In this document: piece after piece, positions 1 to 8,096 of the stretch
Position numbering within the stretch: position 1 is the stretch's first letter
Layout of the letters: every line of letters starts with the position of its first letter
NCBI GenBank assembly: GCA_902489445.1
Contig: CABTZX010000013.1
Coordinates: 1 to 44,243, forward strand
DNA from: an uncultured Bacteroidales bacterium
GTDB taxonomy: Bacteria > Bacteroidota > Bacteroidia > Bacteroidales > Porphyromonadaceae
Direction of reading: 5' to 3'
Length of the DNA: 44,243 nucleotides
The notes under the pieces: model-generated
Seen by the model: only the letters and a program-made list of their open reading frames with translations
What the model was told of the DNA's origin: nothing
Database searches by the model: none
Position numbers and translations under genes: made by a program

Positions 1-80
1 CAAGGTTTTGGAGCCCCCGCTTCCGCATTCCTCAACAATTCATTACGTGCGAGGCAGTCCTTACTTTTTTGGATTTGAAA

Positions 81-146
81 GGTATATAGGTTTTGCTTGA
101 GAGGTATATAGGTTTCGTTCGGAAGGTATATACCTTTTTTTTACGG
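81..146. repeat. 22-bp TATATA repeat array A (3 units)
   Basis: Three tandem units start at 81, 103 and 125, exactly 22 bp apart. Each begins GGTATATA; the first two continue GGTTT and the third CCTTT. It lies in the 297-base stretch downstream of comF, where I see no convincing gene. The same repeat family recurs at 7981, 18560, 23141 and 33373. Confidence 0.9.
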
Positions 147-297
147 GGCGGAATGCTCTTGTTGCGATGGGGTGCTTCCGCTGGGGAGGCTCGACGTATG
201 CTGATGCGGAAAAGGCGTCTAACGGAGCGAAGAAAGTGGCGGCGCGATGCGTCTATTTGAATGCCGAGAGTGTAGCTACAGATGCGTTTGTAGCGAG

Positions 298-1011
298 CTA
301 ATCGGGCATATCCGCTGAGGCGGCGATGAGCGTGATTTGAGCAGGTTTAGCCTCTTCCAGCACGCGTGCCGCAGAGCGGAGCGTAGCACCGGTGGTGAGT
401 ACGTCGTCAAAGAGCAGTACACGGCTCCCCTCGGGTAGGGGCGTTTTGCCCGGAACAAACGCATCTTTCATTCGTTCAAGGCGTTCGGTGCGGTGAACGG
501 TAGTTTGGCTTTGTTCCAAACGCGTGCGCTTTAACGCGTGCGGCAGTAGTGGAATGCCCGTTTCGATGGATATTCCACGCGCAATCTCCTCCGCCTGATT
601 ATAGCCGCGTATGGGCAGTTTGCGCGGATGAATCGGAATGGGTACGATGAAATCATAATCTTCCCGATGTAAGTTGAGCTGACGCGCCAAAAGATGTCCG
701 AAGTAAATGCCGGTTTCTCGGCTTCCGTAGTACTTAATGTGGTGAATTATGTTGCGGCAGACGCCCTCTTTTTCGAACAAAAAGCCACATTTTATCGCGT
801 AGCCTTTATCAGTAAGCGGAAAGAAGAAGGCTGATTGGACGCTTTCCGAGTAATGAAACGGAATCAGCTTACCGAGGCACTCCACGCAAACTGCCTCTTC
901 GGCGCGGCTCAGCAACCTACCGCAAGCGGCGCATCTTCGGGGGAAAACGAAGTAGCGTAGCCCGTCAATCAGCCTCGCTACGTATCTTTTGCAGCGTTCC
1001 CAGAACATCAT
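298..1011 (-). CDS. comF: ComF family phosphoribosyltransferase-like protein
   Basis: A 237-residue ComF/GntX-type protein. An N-terminal zinc-ribbon-like part has CAAC (residues 27-30) and CVEC (42-45). The C-terminal type I phosphoribosyltransferase fold carries the PRPP-binding motif DDVLTTGAT at about 202-210. Relatives are linked to DNA uptake or DNA metabolism in competent bacteria; the substrate is unknown, and no other competence gene is seen in this window. Its first 47 bases overlap the end of recX, so it is probably translationally coupled as the last gene of prmC-recX-comF. Two adjacent ATG codons at 1011 and 1008 are possible starts. Family assignment is strong, biological role uncertain. 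Confidence 0.9.
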   Translation of the reverse strand: MMFWERCKRYVARLIDGLRYFVFPRRCAACGRLLSRAEEAVCVECLGKLIPFHYSESVQSAFFFPLTDKGYAIKCGFLFEKEGVCRNIIHHIKYYGSRETGIYFGHLLARQLNLHREDYDFIVPIPIHPRKLPIRGYNQAEEIARGISIETGIPLLPHALKRTRLEQSQTTVHRTERLERMKDAFVPGKTPLPEGSRVLLFDDVLTTGATLRSAARVLEEAKPAQITLIAASADMPD

Positions 1012-1447
1012 CTATCGGAAAACCACGGTTCACCGCCCACTGAACTACCTTTCTGCCCATCATATCGGGCGTTATTTCCTCGTCGGGGAGCGATGCTATG
1101 CGGCGGAGCAATAGAGTGTGCAGAATGGCGGGTGCGTCCTCGTCCGCCATCACAGTGGGGATAATTTGTGAAATTAGCTCTTCATCGATACCTTTTGCCC
1201 GTAGCGTGTAGGCGATCTTGTTGGGCCCCCACCCGTCAAAACGTAGTTTGTCGCACGCAAATGCAGCTGTAAAGCGGCGTTCATCAATGAATCCGCTCTC
1301 CTTGAGGTGCTCCGTTATGGAACGGCTCTGCTCCCTTGTGGCACCGCGACGCGTGAGCCAGCTGACTACTTCCAGTGGGGCGCGCTCGGCTCGTGCACAA
1401 TATGTCTCAGCATCAGCGGTATACTGTTCTATTGTTCGCTCTTTCAT
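965..1447 (-). CDS. recX: Regulatory protein RecX
   Basis: A 160-residue RecX-like protein. RecX binds RecA filaments and modulates recombination and the SOS response. The three-helix tandem repeats of the family are recognisable, including the stretch FIDERRFTAAFACDKLRFDG followed by WGPNKIAYTLRAKGI, which is close to the RecX core with its conserved basic helix. The ATG at 1447 overlaps the prmC stop by four bases (ATGA), and the 3' end overlaps comF by 47 bases, so the three genes form one tightly packed minus-strand operon. The length is typical for Bacteroidetes RecX. Confidence 0.9.
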   Translation of the reverse strand: MKERTIEQYTADAETYCARAERAPLEVVSWLTRRGATREQSRSITEHLKESGFIDERRFTAAFACDKLRFDGWGPNKIAYTLRAKGIDEELISQIIPTVMADEDAPAILHTLLLRRIASLPDEEITPDMMGRKVVQWAVNRGFPIDDVLGTLQKIRSEAD

Positions 1448-2373
1448 TGTATGGATTTATCCTCGATAATAGCTTCAAGGAAGCGTTGTTTCCCGGAAAG
1501 ATCCCGTTCGATTTGTACAAAAGTGCAGTGTTTTGTGTTGCGGAAAAGCTCCAAAGTTTGCTCTGCTGTGGTTGAATTGAGCTCTAAGTAAAGCGAACAG
1601 GGGTCATTTAATGCAAGTTGCGATAATAAACGAGCGATGGCGCGGTAGAAAAAGAGGGCATCCTCGGGCGGGGCAAATAGAGCTTCCGCCGGCTCGTAGG
1701 CGGCAACGCGCGGCTCTAAGTAGGCTTTTTCCGCTTCTGTTACGTAAGGCGGATTGCTCACGATGATATCAATCGGCTCCAAATGAGATGCAAATGTTTC
1801 AGGATGAAGCATATCGCCCTGCAAAAAGTGCACGGTTCCCGCTAATTGGTCTGCATAGCGAGCCGCATTTTGCCGTGCAATGGCCAGCGCATCCCTACTT
1901 TTTTCGATGCCGTAGACCACACTGTTTTTCAAAAAGTATGCTAAATAGAGCGAAATGGCACCGGAGCCGCAGCCCAGATCCAGTATGTGTAACCCTTTGT
2001 CGGTGTGAGAGTTCTGCGCTTTTTCGCCGAGCTTTTGTGCGGAAACGATGCGGCTGCACAGCTCTTCCGTCTCCGGACGCGGGATTAACACAGCGGGTTC
2101 TACCGATAAAATCAATGGTCCGAAGGGCGCTTCGCCTAAAACGTATTGTAGCGGCTCTCCCTGCTTCAATCGCGCCACGGCAGCCCGATAGCGCGTTTGC
2201 TGCGCTTCGCTCAGCGTAAGCTCATCCAGCTTGAGATGCCACGCAGCATCGGTTACGCCACAAATAGCCGTCAGTAGGGCACGCGCCACGGCAGACGCCT
2301 CCTCGGGCGGATAGCCGATCGCCTCCAGCTGATGCCTCAAATCCGTGTACTGCTCCCTTGCTGATGCTGCCAT
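1444..2373 (-). CDS. prmC: Peptide chain release factor N5-glutamine methyltransferase
   Basis: A 309-residue PrmC/HemK enzyme that methylates the glutamine of the GGQ motif in release factors RF1 and RF2 using S-adenosylmethionine. An N-terminal helical domain (about 1-85) is followed by the Rossmann methyltransferase domain with LIPRPETEEL (96-105), the SAM-binding loop DLGCGSG (132-138) and the substrate-binding NPPY motif (207-210). It is the first gene of the prmC-recX-comF operon. A TAACTTTG box lies only seven bases before the ATG, so the transcript may start almost at the initiation codon. prfC, another termination factor gene, lies elsewhere in the window. Confidence 0.96.
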   Translation of the reverse strand: MAASAREQYTDLRHQLEAIGYPPEEASAVARALLTAICGVTDAAWHLKLDELTLSEAQQTRYRAAVARLKQGEPLQYVLGEAPFGPLILSVEPAVLIPRPETEELCSRIVSAQKLGEKAQNSHTDKGLHILDLGCGSGAISLYLAYFLKNSVVYGIEKSRDALAIARQNAARYADQLAGTVHFLQGDMLHPETFASHLEPIDIIVSNPPYVTEAEKAYLEPRVAAYEPAEALFAPPEDALFFYRAIARLLSQLALNDPCSLYLELNSTTAEQTLELFRNTKHCTFVQIERDLSGKQRFLEAIIEDKSIQ

Positions 2374-2380
2374 AACGCAA

Positions 2381-2388
2381 CAAAGTTA
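2381..2388 (-). promoter_or_regulatory. Bacteroidetes -7 box upstream of prmC
   Basis: Minus-strand TAACTTTG matches the TAnnTTTG -7 consensus of the Bacteroidetes primary sigma factor. Only seven bases separate it from the prmC ATG. No clear -33 TTTG is seen at the usual distance. Confidence 0.55.
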
Positions 2389-2497
2389 CCGATAAAGATG
2401 CTTATTTGTCACATATATCAAATGAAAACGGAACAAAGAAACGGAATAATGGTCGGAAATTGTGGAAAGAGGTGCGGAGGAGATGGAAATATTTCTG

Positions 2498-2505
2498 TAC
2501 ATTTG
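2498..2505 (+). promoter_or_regulatory. Putative -7 box for the small lipoprotein
   Basis: TACATTTG fits TAnnTTTG and lies 78 bases before the ATG at 2584. The -33 element is not clear. Confidence 0.45.
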
Positions 2506-2583
2506 CGATGGGAAGGGTGCGTCTTCAGCGGAACGATGCGGAATGCCAACCCATAAACGGACATACCAATAACACATAAAAAG

Positions 2584-3081
2584 ATGAATCAGAAGGTAAT
2601 TATGAAAAAAGTACAGATGAGAAATTTAGTACGGATGGCTGTTATCCTTTGCGTAGCAGCAAGCTTTATGGCATGCGGGAATAAAGGTCCCAAGCCGGTG
2701 CCGGGCAACGTTATCGACAAAGAATTGCCCACATTTACCGTAACGGGTAAAGGGGCGCTTCCGGAACAGCGCGAAAATCCTCAGCGCGTAGTGGTTAACG
2801 GCAAGGGCGATGTAGTACTAACGATCAACGGTATGCTATCCGGAAAAGGAACTTTATCCGTATCGAAACAGAAACAAGGGGAAAAGTACTATACCTTAAT
2901 CGATAATACAACCGGTAAAGAGGGCGATATCGTATCACTGCCCGCTACGCTTAAGATAAAAGCGAACAACGAAACGGGCGCTAAATTACGTAGTTTCAGC
3001 TTAAAGATATATGTAACTGAAGCACCGGAACGGAGCCGAACGGTAACTTTTATTCAAGGGCCTCAGGCTCCTGCCCAATAA
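2584..3081 (+). CDS. Putative small lipoprotein, unknown function
   Basis: A 165-residue protein I do not recognise. A basic N-terminus and hydrophobic stretch lead to the lipobox-like SFMAC, so Cys25 of the longest reading would be the lipidated residue after signal peptidase II cleavage. The mature part (about 140 residues) is rich in alternating polar and hydrophobic residues (VVVNGKGDVVLTING, RTVTFIQG), suggesting a beta-sandwich; no catalytic motif is visible. The start may be the ATG at 2602, which gives a classical MKK signal peptide and has AAGG just upstream. It stands alone: prmC is divergent and recG convergent. Anchoring in the inner or outer membrane is inferred only. Confidence 0.75.
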   Translation: MNQKVIMKKVQMRNLVRMAVILCVAASFMACGNKGPKPVPGNVIDKELPTFTVTGKGALPEQRENPQRVVVNGKGDVVLTINGMLSGKGTLSVSKQKQGEKYYTLIDNTTGKEGDIVSLPATLKIKANNETGAKLRSFSLKIYVTEAPERSRTVTFIQGPQAPAQ

Positions 3082-3140
3082 GTAAGGATAAAATGCACTC
3101 TGTGTGTGCTAATTGGGCACTGAAAAGCTTTCGGCAGTAA

Positions 3141-3170
3141 AGGGGAGTTTCGTTTTACCGGCACTCCCCT
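3141..3170. terminator. Hairpin between the lipoprotein gene and recG
   Basis: AGGGGAGT at 3141-3148 and ACTCCCCT at 3163-3170 form a perfect 8-bp stem with a 14-nt loop in the convergent intergenic space. The following run is only ACATTTTA, so termination would be weak; it could serve either strand. Confidence 0.5.
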
Positions 3171-3257
3171 ACATTTTACGATAATCCCTTGAGAACGAGC
3201 GGAATGCTCAGTTTTGTGAAGCGGAATCTGCTAACGGATTCCTCTTTTTGATGCATT

Positions 3258-5363
3258 CTAACTAATATTTCCCCAGCGTTCTTCAATTGGGTAGAGCCGT
3301 TCCAGCTCTTTACGGATCGGTGCCAGTGCGGGCGTTTGTAGCTCCGGATCTTGTGTAATGATTTGAGTGGCAACAGCACCGGATAGGCGCATAAGGAGCA
3401 CATCTTCGGTCGGTTTGGCAAGACGAAGTCGACTTAAATCGCCACTCTGTTTAGTGCCTTCAATATCTCCCGAGCCACGGAGCTTCATATCCTCTTCAGC
3501 AATAACGAATCCGTCTGTGGAGTGCGTCATCACTTCGATGCGTCGTTTTGCGGTAAAGGATAGTTCGCGTGGCGTAACTAATAGGCAAAAGCTCTGATTT
3601 GCACCGCGCCCCACGCGACCACGGAGCTGGTGGAGTTGGCTCAGCCCAAAGCGATCGGCATTCTCAATTACCATAACAGTGGCGTTGGGCACATCTACCC
3701 CCACTTCAATCACTGTAGTGGAAAGGAGTATAGGCACCTCGTTGCGCGAAAAGGCATCCATACGCTCCTGTTTATCCTTTGCCGGCAGTTTGCCGTGCAC
3801 CCATGTAACATTGCGCTCGCCAAACATATAGGCAAAGTACTTGTAGCCGGTTTCCAAATTGGCATAGTCGCTAGCCTCCGTGCCTTCAATCATAGGGAAA
3901 ACGACGTAAACTTGTCGACCTTCGGCTATACGGTCGCGGATAAAATCGTAAGCCCGTTCGCGCTGATCTTCGTAGAGATGTATAGTAGTAATCGGTTTGC
4001 GTCCGGGAGGTAGCTCATCAATGGTAGATATGTCCAAATCACCATATAGAGTCATGGCGAGCGTTCTCGGAATAGGGGTGGCACTCATAATGAGAATATG
4101 CGGTAGCACTTCCGCAGCTTTGCTCCACAGCCGAGCGCGCTGCGCCACGCCAAAACGGTGCTGTTCGTCAATTACGGCTATTCCGAGCCGCTCAAAGCGT
4201 ACTCCCTCTTCGATCAGTGCATGGGTACCTACCAAAATCGGTAGGGAGCCGTTTGCCGCAGCTTCCAAGATGGGACGGCGCTCCTTAGGTGTAGAGCTAC
4301 CGGTAAGAAGCGCTACTTCTATACCTATCGGGGCGAGCAGTCGGCTCAGCGTGGCGTAGTGTTGTGCGGCAAGTATCTCGGTTGGAGCCATAAGGCACGC
4401 TTGGAAGCCGTTATCGATGGCCAGTAGCATTGAAAAAGCGGCTACCAGCGTTTTGCCGGAGCCTACATCTCCCTGCAACAATCGATTCATCTGGTGCCCC
4501 GTATTGCAATCTGTGCGAATTTCGCGTATTACTCTTTTTTGCGCACGAGTAAGCTCAAAGGGAAGAGATTCGTACAAGCGGTTAAACGAGTAGCCAACTG
4601 TTTCGAACCGGTATCCTTCAAAGCGTTTATTGCGTTCGAGCTTTGTTTGGCGCAACATTAGTTGTAGGAAGAAAAGCTCATCGAATTTTAGCCGTGTTAC
4701 GGCTTCGTTCAGCTCTTTTGCATTGCGGGGAATATGAATTTGCCGCAGAGCATCGGCGAGCGGGATAAGGCGTTGTCCGGTGATAATATCGGGCGTGAGC
4801 GTTTCCTCGATGTACTTGGGTACGATGGGCAACAGGGATTCAATTATTTTGCCCAATGCTTTGCCCGAAAGGCGGCTCCGCTTCATTTTATCCGTTGTGT
4901 TGTACACGCCGTAGAGCGCGCCTACAGCCGGAGCTGCCGAATCGGCAAGGGTTAGCTCGGGATGGGATACGGAATAGGTTCCGTTGAACAGCCTCGGCTG
5001 ACCAAAAAGTATATACACTTTGCCGGGCGGGTAGCGCCGAGTGACCCAATCGTTGCCCTGAAACCAAACTAACTCAATGGTTCCGGTTTCGTCCCGAAAG
5101 TCCGCTTTAAGTCGTTTTTTGCTACCAACTCCTTCACTTCTGTATCCGGTTATATAGCCTTTAAGCTGCACTTCGCCGTGTGTAGTAGCCAAAGCGCGAA
5201 TGGGCGTAATTACGGTGCGATCCGCGTATCGGTAGGGAAAGTAGAAAATGAGGTCCCGATACGTACGGAGTCCCAATTCTTTTTCCAACAATTCGGCTCG
5301 TTTTGCCCCCAACGCAGGCAGATGTTGCAGCGGCGTATCTAAGTAATTGTTCTCCAGGTCCAT
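3258..5363 (-). CDS. recG: ATP-dependent DNA helicase RecG
   Basis: A 701-residue superfamily 2 helicase that reverses stalled replication forks and branch-migrates Holliday junctions. An N-terminal wedge/OB domain (about 60-170) is followed by the helicase core with Walker A GDVGSGKT (about 296-303), the DEQH box (about 398-401), motif III SATPIPRTLAMT, and the C-terminal helicase lobe with TTVIEVGVDVPNAT and QLRGRVGRG. Its ATG is three bases past the ispD stop, so the two are co-transcribed. Length and motif order are full and normal. Confidence 0.97.
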   Translation of the reverse strand: MDLENNYLDTPLQHLPALGAKRAELLEKELGLRTYRDLIFYFPYRYADRTVITPIRALATTHGEVQLKGYITGYRSEGVGSKKRLKADFRDETGTIELVWFQGNDWVTRRYPPGKVYILFGQPRLFNGTYSVSHPELTLADSAAPAVGALYGVYNTTDKMKRSRLSGKALGKIIESLLPIVPKYIEETLTPDIITGQRLIPLADALRQIHIPRNAKELNEAVTRLKFDELFFLQLMLRQTKLERNKRFEGYRFETVGYSFNRLYESLPFELTRAQKRVIREIRTDCNTGHQMNRLLQGDVGSGKTLVAAFSMLLAIDNGFQACLMAPTEILAAQHYATLSRLLAPIGIEVALLTGSSTPKERRPILEAAANGSLPILVGTHALIEEGVRFERLGIAVIDEQHRFGVAQRARLWSKAAEVLPHILIMSATPIPRTLAMTLYGDLDISTIDELPPGRKPITTIHLYEDQRERAYDFIRDRIAEGRQVYVVFPMIEGTEASDYANLETGYKYFAYMFGERNVTWVHGKLPAKDKQERMDAFSRNEVPILLSTTVIEVGVDVPNATVMVIENADRFGLSQLHQLRGRVGRGANQSFCLLVTPRELSFTAKRRIEVMTHSTDGFVIAEEDMKLRGSGDIEGTKQSGDLSRLRLAKPTEDVLLMRLSGAVATQIITQDPELQTPALAPIRKELERLYPIEERWGNIS

Positions 5364-5366
5364 ACG

Positions 5367-6038
5367 CTACCGTTTTTGGCATAGTGCCGTAAAGAAAAGG
5401 GCATCGCCCGGAGTGGTTATCTTGATATTTTCCTCATTCCCCTCTATTAGAGCAATTTCGCTATGGGGATAGGCTGCTTCGAACACAGAACAATCGTCTG
5501 TAAAGGCAGGTGTGTACGTTTGTTCGTACGCTTTGCGAAGTAGTTCGGAGCGAAACACTTGCGGCGTTTGAACCGTGATATAGCTGCTGCGTTCAACCGC
5601 TTGCGAACCGTAGTTGGTGCGCATACGTATGCTGTCGCGCATCGGCAGAAAAGGCACCGATGCGCCTTGCGAATCGGCAGCTTCAATCAAGCGGGTTATC
5701 ACATCCGGAGCAATTAGCGGCCGCACGGCATCGTGCACGGCAACCAGTTCTTCCTCCGGAGCCGCCAAAAGTGCGTTTCGTACCGATGCAAAGCGGGTAT
5801 CGCCTCCCTCAATGCAACGGATGGGCATATCACAAAGGTATGCTGCAAATAGCTCCTGTGCGTAGGAGAGGTAATCGGCGGAAACGGATACGATAATTCC
5901 CGAAGCGAATGGCGCCACGGCTTTTATGGTACGGCAAATTAGCGGCTCTCCGCACAGAGATACAAATTGTTTGGGAAGTGCGCTGCCGAAGCGTGTGCCG
6001 CTCCCTCCTGCCGGTATAATAAAGAGTGCCCGCTTCAT
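5367..6038 (-). CDS. ispD: 2-C-methyl-D-erythritol 4-phosphate cytidylyltransferase
   Basis: A 223-residue IspD, which couples MEP with CTP to give CDP-methylerythritol in the non-mevalonate isoprenoid pathway. The nucleotide-binding loop PAGGSGTRFGSALPKQF spans residues 9-25, EGGDTRFASVRNAL 77-90, and VHDAVRP 101-107, all hallmark motifs. It precedes recG by three bases in a two-gene minus-strand operon. ispG, a later enzyme of the same pathway, is also in this window at 27.4 kb, so the organism makes isoprenoids by the MEP route. Confidence 0.96.
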   Translation of the reverse strand: MKRALFIIPAGGSGTRFGSALPKQFVSLCGEPLICRTIKAVAPFASGIIVSVSADYLSYAQELFAAYLCDMPIRCIEGGDTRFASVRNALLAAPEEELVAVHDAVRPLIAPDVITRLIEAADSQGASVPFLPMRDSIRMRTNYGSQAVERSSYITVQTPQVFRSELLRKAYEQTYTPAFTDDCSVFEAAYPHSEIALIEGNEENIKITTPGDALFFTALCQKR

Positions 6039-6183
6039 AGTTTTTTTTGCTTACATAAGGAACAACAAGCGGCATCGTACTTTTGTTCATTTTAGCGTCA
6101 TTCTCTATTGCGATTCAATAGCTCAAAATGCCTTTCCCAAACAGAAATTGAAGGAATATTGCAATTATTTCGGAAGAATCCCT

Positions 6184-6191
6184 TACCTTTG
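6184..6191 (+). promoter_or_regulatory. Promoter of tRNA-Lys
   Basis: TACCTTTG is a good -7 box, with ATTG at 6158-6161 as a possible -33 element (22-bp gap). It lies 36 bases upstream of the mature tRNA 5' end. Confidence 0.65.
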
Positions 6192-6227
6192 CAGACGCAA
6201 GTGGGAAAAAGTACCCGTTGCAAGAGC

Positions 6228-6300
6228 GACTCCGTAGCTCAGTTGGTAGAGCAACTGACTCTTAATCAGTGGGTCGAGGGTTCGAATCCCTCCGGGGTCA
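6228..6300 (+). tRNA. tRNA-Lys (anticodon CUU)
   Basis: A 73-nt cloverleaf. The acceptor arms GACTCCG and CGGGGTC pair with one G-T wobble, the discriminator is A, the anticodon stem ACTGA/TCAGT encloses loop CTCTTAA with anticodon CTT, and the T arm contains GGTTCGAATCC. No CCA is encoded; the next bases are CAC. Confidence 0.97.
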
Positions 6301-6319
6301 CACATCTTTAATACTTTCA

Positions 6320-6350
6320 GGGGAGAGGTCGTGAGATCACTCCCTTTTTT
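6320..6350 (+). terminator. Terminator after tRNA-Lys
   Basis: GGGA and TCCC plus an inner GTGA/TCAC stem (with a left-side bulge) are followed by six T residues at 6345-6350, about 20 bases past the tRNA. Confidence 0.6.
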
Positions 6351-6371
6351 CGTTCGTAGTAGCTCGCTATA

Positions 6372-7922
6372 TTAGAATTGGAAGTAGATGAAGGGCTGCA
6401 CATCGGCGCTCTTTACTTGCGAGACAAGCACAACGAGCGCAACAAAAAGGAGTAGTTGTACAGCGAAAGGCGCACGGGTGAGGGCGCGTTCGGCAGCCCT
6501 ATGCGCGCCACGGGGTAGGAAATGCAGCACAAAACCGCACAGAATCAGCAGAGCCACAGGCAGATACCCTTCGAGGAACGGGAGGAATAATTCGGGATGA
6601 AAACTGAGGCAGATTTGGTTAAGCATTGTCCACACTTGTGGCACATCCTTAGCTCTGAAAAAGAGAAATGCAAAGACCACAAAGTGAAAAGTGAGCAAAA
6701 CGCTCAGAATACGCCATCCGGGTTTCATTTGTGAGGCACTAACCTTACAACGTGGAAAGAGCTTAAAGCGTATTTTATCCAATGCGAGCATTACGCCGTG
6801 CATCGTACCCCATAGAATAAAACGTAGCGCCGCGCCGTGCCATAATCCCCCGAGGAACATGGTAATCAGTAGGTTAATGTAGGTGCGGAACTTCCCCTTT
6901 CGGTTGCCGCCCAGCGGAATATAGAGGTAATCCTTGAGCCACGTGGAGAGGGATATATGCCACCGCCGCCAAAACTCGGTAATGGAGGCGGAATTGAAGG
7001 GTAGATCGAAGTTTTTGCGGAACCGGAAGCCGAGGAACAGCGCAATACCGATTGCCATATCCGAGTATCCCGAGAAATCGCAATAGATCTGGAGCGTATA
7101 GCCGTAGGCGGCGATTAAATTCTCCAAACCTGAGTAGAGCGCCGGCGCATCAAAGACGCGATCCACAAAGTTGATACTGATATAATCGGAAATAATGGCT
7201 TTTTTGAACAGCCCGATCAGCACCAAATAGAGCCCTTTACCGAATGCGCCGCGCGAAAGGAAGGGCGTGCGGTGAATTTGGGGGATAAAGTCCCGAGCGC
7301 GCACAATAGGCCCCGCCACCAACTGCGGGAAAAAGGATACATAAAAGAGGTAATCGATCCATCGCTTCAGCGGGGTCAGCTTGCCGCGTCCGAGGTCGAT
7401 AATGTAGCTCATGGTCTGAAAGGTGAAGAAGGAGATACCCACCGGCAGGAAAATAGGCAGGTCGCGCCACGCAAAGGCGCTTAGCGCGTCAATGCCGCAC
7501 TCATTACCGATCAGGGCGAGCAGGTTACACGCCAATCCGCCAAGGAAGTTAAAGTACTTGAAAAAGCCCAGGATGGTCAGATTGATGGTTATGCTCAGCG
7601 CAACGAGCAACTTCTTCTTTTTCCGCGCGGAAGTACGATAGATCGCTTTCCCGATCAGGAAGTCGCTCGTCACCATGGCGATAAGTAGCAACACAAACCA
7701 GCCGCTGCTCATGTAATAGAAATAGAGCGAAAAGAGCACCACATAGATGATGCGGAGCGTGTGGGTGCGTCGGAGCGCGCCGTAGAGAGGGAGGAAGCCG
7801 AGGAAGAGTAGGAAGAAGAGCGACGAGGAGAAGATGAGCGGTCGCTCGGGGCGATAGGTGAGCAGCTCCGGCAAGCGCGTAAAATCGAGCGACATCGCCC
7901 ATTCGTTCAGTGCTTCAATCAT
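6372..7922 (-). CDS. MBOAT family O-acyltransferase (AlgI/DltB-like)
   Basis: A 516-residue polytopic membrane protein of the membrane-bound O-acyltransferase family, which passes acyl groups (usually acetyl) to extracytoplasmic sugars or peptidoglycan. The family core WRRWHISLSTWLKDYLYIPL sits near residues 313-332, and LWHGAALRF contains the conserved catalytic-type histidine near residue 362. About ten or more hydrophobic segments are present. The upstream same-strand gene encodes a membrane-anchored SGNH protein, the usual partner that completes transfer on the periplasmic side (compare AlgI with AlgJ/AlgX, or PatA with PatB). The acceptor here is unknown. Repeat array B lies between the two genes. 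Confidence 0.92.
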   Translation of the reverse strand: MIEALNEWAMSLDFTRLPELLTYRPERPLIFSSSLFFLLFLGFLPLYGALRRTHTLRIIYVVLFSLYFYYMSSGWFVLLLIAMVTSDFLIGKAIYRTSARKKKKLLVALSITINLTILGFFKYFNFLGGLACNLLALIGNECGIDALSAFAWRDLPIFLPVGISFFTFQTMSYIIDLGRGKLTPLKRWIDYLFYVSFFPQLVAGPIVRARDFIPQIHRTPFLSRGAFGKGLYLVLIGLFKKAIISDYISINFVDRVFDAPALYSGLENLIAAYGYTLQIYCDFSGYSDMAIGIALFLGFRFRKNFDLPFNSASITEFWRRWHISLSTWLKDYLYIPLGGNRKGKFRTYINLLITMFLGGLWHGAALRFILWGTMHGVMLALDKIRFKLFPRCKVSASQMKPGWRILSVLLTFHFVVFAFLFFRAKDVPQVWTMLNQICLSFHPELFLPFLEGYLPVALLILCGFVLHFLPRGAHRAAERALTRAPFAVQLLLFVALVVLVSQVKSADVQPFIYFQF

Positions 7923-7980
7923 AGGTTTATGCGGCTAACTGCCTTTCGTGCGGTGCGGGGTTTCGTAAGGCGTCAAAAAA

Positions 7981-8068
7981 GGTATATAGGTTTGCGCGGA
8001 AACTTATATAGGTATCGTTTGAAAGGTATATACCTTTTGCTCCAAAGTTATATACCTTTTTTTGCCCG
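7981..8068. repeat. 22-bp TATATA repeat array B (4 units)
   Basis: Units start at 7981, 8003, 8025 and 8047, exactly 22 bp apart. Units 1 and 2 read TATATAGG and units 3 and 4 TATATACC, so the first and last units could pair in a transcript. It occupies half of the 174-bp gap between the SGNH hydrolase gene and the MBOAT gene, which point the same way. Confidence 0.92.
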
Positions 8069-8096
8069 CTCTCCATAGATCTGTAACGCCTCATCG

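Noticed and set aside
1..98. Open frames reaching the left edge
   Set aside because: All three plus frames close within 98 bases and none shows a recognisable protein C-terminus, so I cannot tell whether a gene enters from the left.
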